From Telopea speciosissima (taxonomy: Eukaryota > Streptophyta > Magnoliopsida > Proteales > Proteaceae): a stretch of DNA of 64,000 nucleotides. Location: positions 61,332,484-61,396,483 of the forward strand of contig NC_057919.1 of NCBI RefSeq assembly GCF_018873765.1, given 5' to 3'. Shown here one piece after another: positions 60,320 to 64,000 of this stretch; the stretch's first letter is position 1; every line of letters begins with the position of its first letter. A program made the translations under genes and the position numbers. The notes beneath the pieces were generated by a model that ran no database searches, had not been told where the DNA came from, and was given only the letters and a program-made list of their open reading frames with translations.

Positions 60320-63300
60320 CTAGTACATGGGTATGGGATCGACAAACAATGAGGTGATGAGGTCCTTCAATATTTCATTAGTAAAAGTGAAACCATCTTT
60401 ATACTTGTAGAGCACATCAATATTACGATCATAGTTAACAAACATTGATAGAACTGGCCTTGGGACAGCTGCAGTAGTCATCATAGGTTTCATGCACGCT
60501 TCATTTACATCTTTCCATGAGTCCACCAATCTTCTATTAAATTCATCATATACCTCTTGTTCTGACACATCATATTGCTTCATGTAGCACTCCACAGCCG
60601 AACAAACATGCCCTCTCTCTTGCTCAAACTTCAAAATAATATTCAAATTTATACTAGCTTAATTTAATGATGTACTAATTAAGTAAGAAAAAAAAATCTT
60701 TGAAATTAATTAATTAATGTACCTTATGGGCCTTCATATCATCCATGAGTCTGAAAATTAAGCTTGAAGCCTTCATAAGCTTTGGATTATTCATTGCCCA
60801 AACAAAGGTTTCCTTTGTCACAAAATCTCCCATGCCAACCAAAGAATAGACTATTAGCAAGATATACGCAATGCTGGTTGATGCATTTTGCATATACACT
60901 TCGAATGTTGGAATATATCCATCCTTCAACCATTTGGCCTCCATGAAGTAGCTTCTAACTTGTGTTTTCATCTGGAATGAAACCAATTAAACAAACCCAA
61001 CTGGTCATTAATTATTAGAATTTTAAGTAGTTTTTAACATTTTTTCACTTGTCTACTTGGGATACCAACAAATAAATCAAAACTAGCTAAAAACTCTTGT
61101 TTTATGTGTTTCTAAAATCTCATCATCTTTGAGAAGAGAAACAGATAAAAGAATAGTAACCCAATAGTAGATCCAGTTATTGGTGATCACACACCGCTTC
61201 TTTTGCATAGTAAACACGATAAGATTGTCCATCCTTTCCAAACTCTTCCTCGATTTCATTGTAAAAATCTAGGAGTGCCAAGTAGATAACTTTCATGTAT
61301 TCAGGGAGTCCATCCATGGCGCTATGGTCCCACCTGGAAATTAAGCAATATATTCAAAGAAAACATGAAGTTCGCCTAAATCAGCAGAGTTACAAACGGG
61401 CCAAGAAAAAATTAATATTACAGAATGGATCCTCTGCACGTATGTTCACCTGCTTTACATGTTAGGTGTCAACATCTATCCCTATGCTTCCATTTATACC
61501 CCTTTACATCTTTTAAATGGTAAGCAGTGGGATAGATGTTGGCACCTCACGTGCATGTGCAGGTAAACATATGTGCAGAGGAACTCTCCTTGATATGTCC
61601 CGGATAATGTCAAACCTCTCAACTGCATCTGTGAAGAGCTGGAGTTCTTCGAAGGTACCATACGCATCGTATGTATCATCTATAATCGTGATCAGGGCTG
61701 CAACTTTGGTTATCATCTTTCTAGCAAGAGCATACTGAGGCTCAAAACACAACCCCATTGCAACAAAATATGACTCCACAAGTCTGTCTCTAGCATAAGG
61801 TAGCTTTGATACAAAGTCCAATTCTTTCCACCATCTGCAATTAATTATACATGTATGAATATAAATATCATTATATATCATTATAATTATTCAGATATAT
61901 GATAGATAGATGAGTTAGAGTTAATAGGTTACTTTGAGAGTTGGCTTAGCTCCTGCTGGTGGATGGACTGTAATAGATTGAAATCTAGTTTTGCAAGCTT
62001 AAGAAGAGATTCATTATTTGTCTTGTAGTCTTCTTGGTAAATAGAGATGTAGTCCCTAGCTTCTATCCTTGGCAGGTTCTTGTGAAAGGGTTGTTTCAAG
62101 GCATGCATCACTTGTGTTGCAAGAGGATGAGGTTTTAAACCATCAGTTACTATGGAATTAAGTCTAGTGGTTGTGAACTCTAGGGCTTCATCTAGAATAT
62201 CTTCTCCATGTACCCTCAAATGTGTAGCTTCATACAAGCATAGCATCCCACTCACATCATTAATGAAGTCCTCTTCCTTGAATCTTTTGAAAACATCTGC
62301 AACATAATTCACCACACCACCCAAATGGTGATGACCAAATGATCAATAATCTAAGTTGAAGACCATAGAGACATGGCCAACAAAGTATAAGAATGACCAA
62401 GCAAGCAAGATTGAGTTAGCTATCTATCTAGATAGGGACTTACCACAAGAGACATTATACCCTTGCTGTCTCAGTAAGCGAAATCGCAAAGCCACGGTAT
62501 AAAGATCATCATTGTCATCATCAAAACCATGATCTGGGGCTTCATGTATCTGCTCCAGTATCTCCTCAATCTCTTCTTCAAAGTGATATGCCACACCAAG
62601 CCTTTGCAATGAATCAATCAAGCTCAGTTTCTTTAAAGACTCATTATTAGCATCACCCACTAGCATCCTTCTCACTTCTTCTTTAAATTCATCAACTTGT
62701 TTAAGACAAGACTCATACATCTGCTAAAACAAATATTTTCGGTCTTTAATTAGTACAATGCAAAATATTGCTATAATAAACACAATATAGCAACTTTAGT
62801 AACTCATTGTAGCCAAGTAAAAATAATAAGTAAATTCTTTCATTGTTGCAGAAACTGAAAAAAGAAAAAGTGGGATTTAGTAAAAATAATAACAAGTAAA
62901 TTCTTTCATTGTTGTAGAAACTGAAAAAAGAAAAAGAGGGATTTGATTAAATATAGCTGTCTTAAACATTGCAACTTTGAAAATAATATAATGAGAGAAG
63001 GTTTTTGATCTGGCAGTCCATATAACCAAGCAATATTGGTTAGGTGTCTACTTTTAGTCTACAATTTTGGGGTAGGTAAATCATAACATCCTCTACACAT
63101 GTCAATTTCTGTCCTACAAGTGGATTTGAATTTAGGTCTGAAATTTGACACGTAGTTAATCTAGTCTTAGGTATTCAATGGTACATTTACCATTTGATCT
63201 TTCTTTTTGACATGGTGAAATTAGGGTATCCAATCATAAAATTTAAAGAACAAAAAAAATTAAATAATTACCATATCATTAGGAGGAGCATATGTGATGA

Positions 63301-63397
63301 AGTGATCACCCCAAAAGCTAGGTTGGAAATTGGCTAACGGGCGAATGATCTTTGTGTTTATATTTGGAGATGCAGCAAAAGAAGATTGGAGAGACAT
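60320..63397 (-). CDS. TPS-C: TPS-a type terpene (sesquiterpene) synthase
   Basis: Exons: 63272-63397, 62444-62723, 61933-62296, 61616-61834, 61195-61333, 60723-60971, 60320-60628; 561 residues, GT-AG borders and consistent phases. RP-x8-W (residues 19-29; here [10 protein letters not shown], the more usual TPS-a form), RDR 272-274, DDTYD 309-313 and R-W-D at 330-332 are present. As in TPS-B, the second metal motif is DDMKAHKFE with Ala457 in place of Ser/Thr. Lacks the intron-1 MITE and (CT)n of TPS-B. It probably converts farnesyl diphosphate to a sesquiterpene in the cytosol; the product cannot be predicted. Best candidate for the functional gene in the cluster. Confidence 0.92.
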
Positions 63398-63559
63398 CTT
63401 TCTAAAATTGAAATGGAGATCGAAACAGAACTATGGTTTAGGTTTTGGAAGACAAATGAAAATAAGATGGAAATGAGCACAACTATGAAGCAACACCTAT
63501 TTTGCTTCAAATGATAACATGGAGTACGTGCAAAGGAACAACCTGACTTGCTATTTATA
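63398..63559 (-). promoter_or_regulatory. TPS-C core promoter with TATA box
   Basis: TATAAATAG on minus at 63551-63559, 154 bp before the ATG. The leader is similar to TPS-A/B with small indels. Confidence 0.65.
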
Positions 63560-64000
63560 CTTGGTCGATCTATGGCCTTTAGAACACCTTTTTTTTCACA
63601 AAATTGAAGAAAAGTAACAACCAACTCCATTGCATCAATCACAAAAAAACAAAAAAAAAAACAGGACTTGAGAGGTGAAAGATCCAAGACTCATGCTTAC
63701 CCTTAGTGGTGGATCCAAGACACCTGAGAAATGGATTTTAGCAGCAGCCCTTGTGGAATACATTTTTCACATTGTGAGCATATAACGACAGAGGTATGTG
63801 ATGATGGTGTTGGATGGGGTCCTCCTTTAACGTAGAACGCAAATTTTCAAGACCCATTTGGAATCTTTTCGTGGGTTGTTTTGGACTTGATTGGCAGCCG
63901 CCGTTAACTATACAAGAGTTTGAGAGACTTTGAAGCCTTATCTTCTAAATTTAACGTTACAAGAAATTGGTGCAGCCGCGGCACTTTGGGTTGAACTATT
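63560..64000. other. TPS-C upstream region, partly homologous to the TPS-A/B promoters
   Basis: Alignment to 45911-46890 continues, with a ~46-bp and a ~545-bp gap, up to about 63957 (TTTAACG). Beyond that the sequence differs (TTACAAGAAATTGGTGCAGC), so the shared promoter block ends there; the new sequence may be a transposon end (ACAAGAAATTGG recalls CACTA elements) but the window stops. Confidence 0.55.

Larger units (their letters stand above)
45630..63271. repeat. unit 2 of the ~17.8-kb direct tandem duplication
   Basis: Second copy, from TPS-B exon 1 to the end of TPS-C intron 1. Outside the Copia element the middle of the unit is almost identical to unit 1. Divergence rises to about 1-2% towards both TPS ends. 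Confidence 0.93.

Overview
This window is nuclear DNA of a flowering plant: intron-split terpene synthase genes, Ty3/gypsy and Ty1/copia retrotransposons, a LINE, a tRNA-derived SINE and many small DNA transposons with clean target-site duplications (TSDs). Nothing prokaryotic is seen. I cannot name the species.

Layout. (1) 1-8226: minus-strand Ty3/gypsy element entering from the left edge, with decayed gag-pol, one LTR and a ~3.1-kb foreign insertion inside reverse transcriptase. (2) 8479-15020: a nest of three elements. A long solo-LTR-like element (minus) is split by a hAT-like element, which is split by a second copy of the same LTR family in the opposite orientation. (3) 15.0-21.9 kb: no convincing gene; a 1.66-kb tandem duplication and several miniature transposons. 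(4) 21.9-63.4 kb: three minus-strand TPS-a type (sesquiterpene synthase-like) genes. TPS-A (21889-27906) is a clear pseudogene. TPS-B (42539-45755) and TPS-C (60320-63397) each have seven exons and an intact 561-residue frame.

TPS-B and TPS-C sit in a direct tandem duplication of ~17.8 kb (about 27.8-45.6 and 45.6-63.3 kb). The unit ends fall at TPS exon 1. TPS-B has a body and intron 1 like TPS-C, but an exon 1 and promoter like TPS-A, so it looks like a chimera made by unequal crossing-over between paralogues. Each unit also carries a LINE remnant interrupted by a Copia element at the same site, so the Copia insertion is older than the duplication.

Points most worth a second look: the chimeric TPS-B; a Ser/Thr-to-Ala change in the second metal-binding motif of both intact genes; substitutions at the Arg-Trp-Asp motif in TPS-B only; a precise MITE-filled versus empty site between the paralogous introns; and an odd concentration of mismatches between the two Copia copies at CAG/CTG sites, more like methylation-linked sequencing error than evolution.
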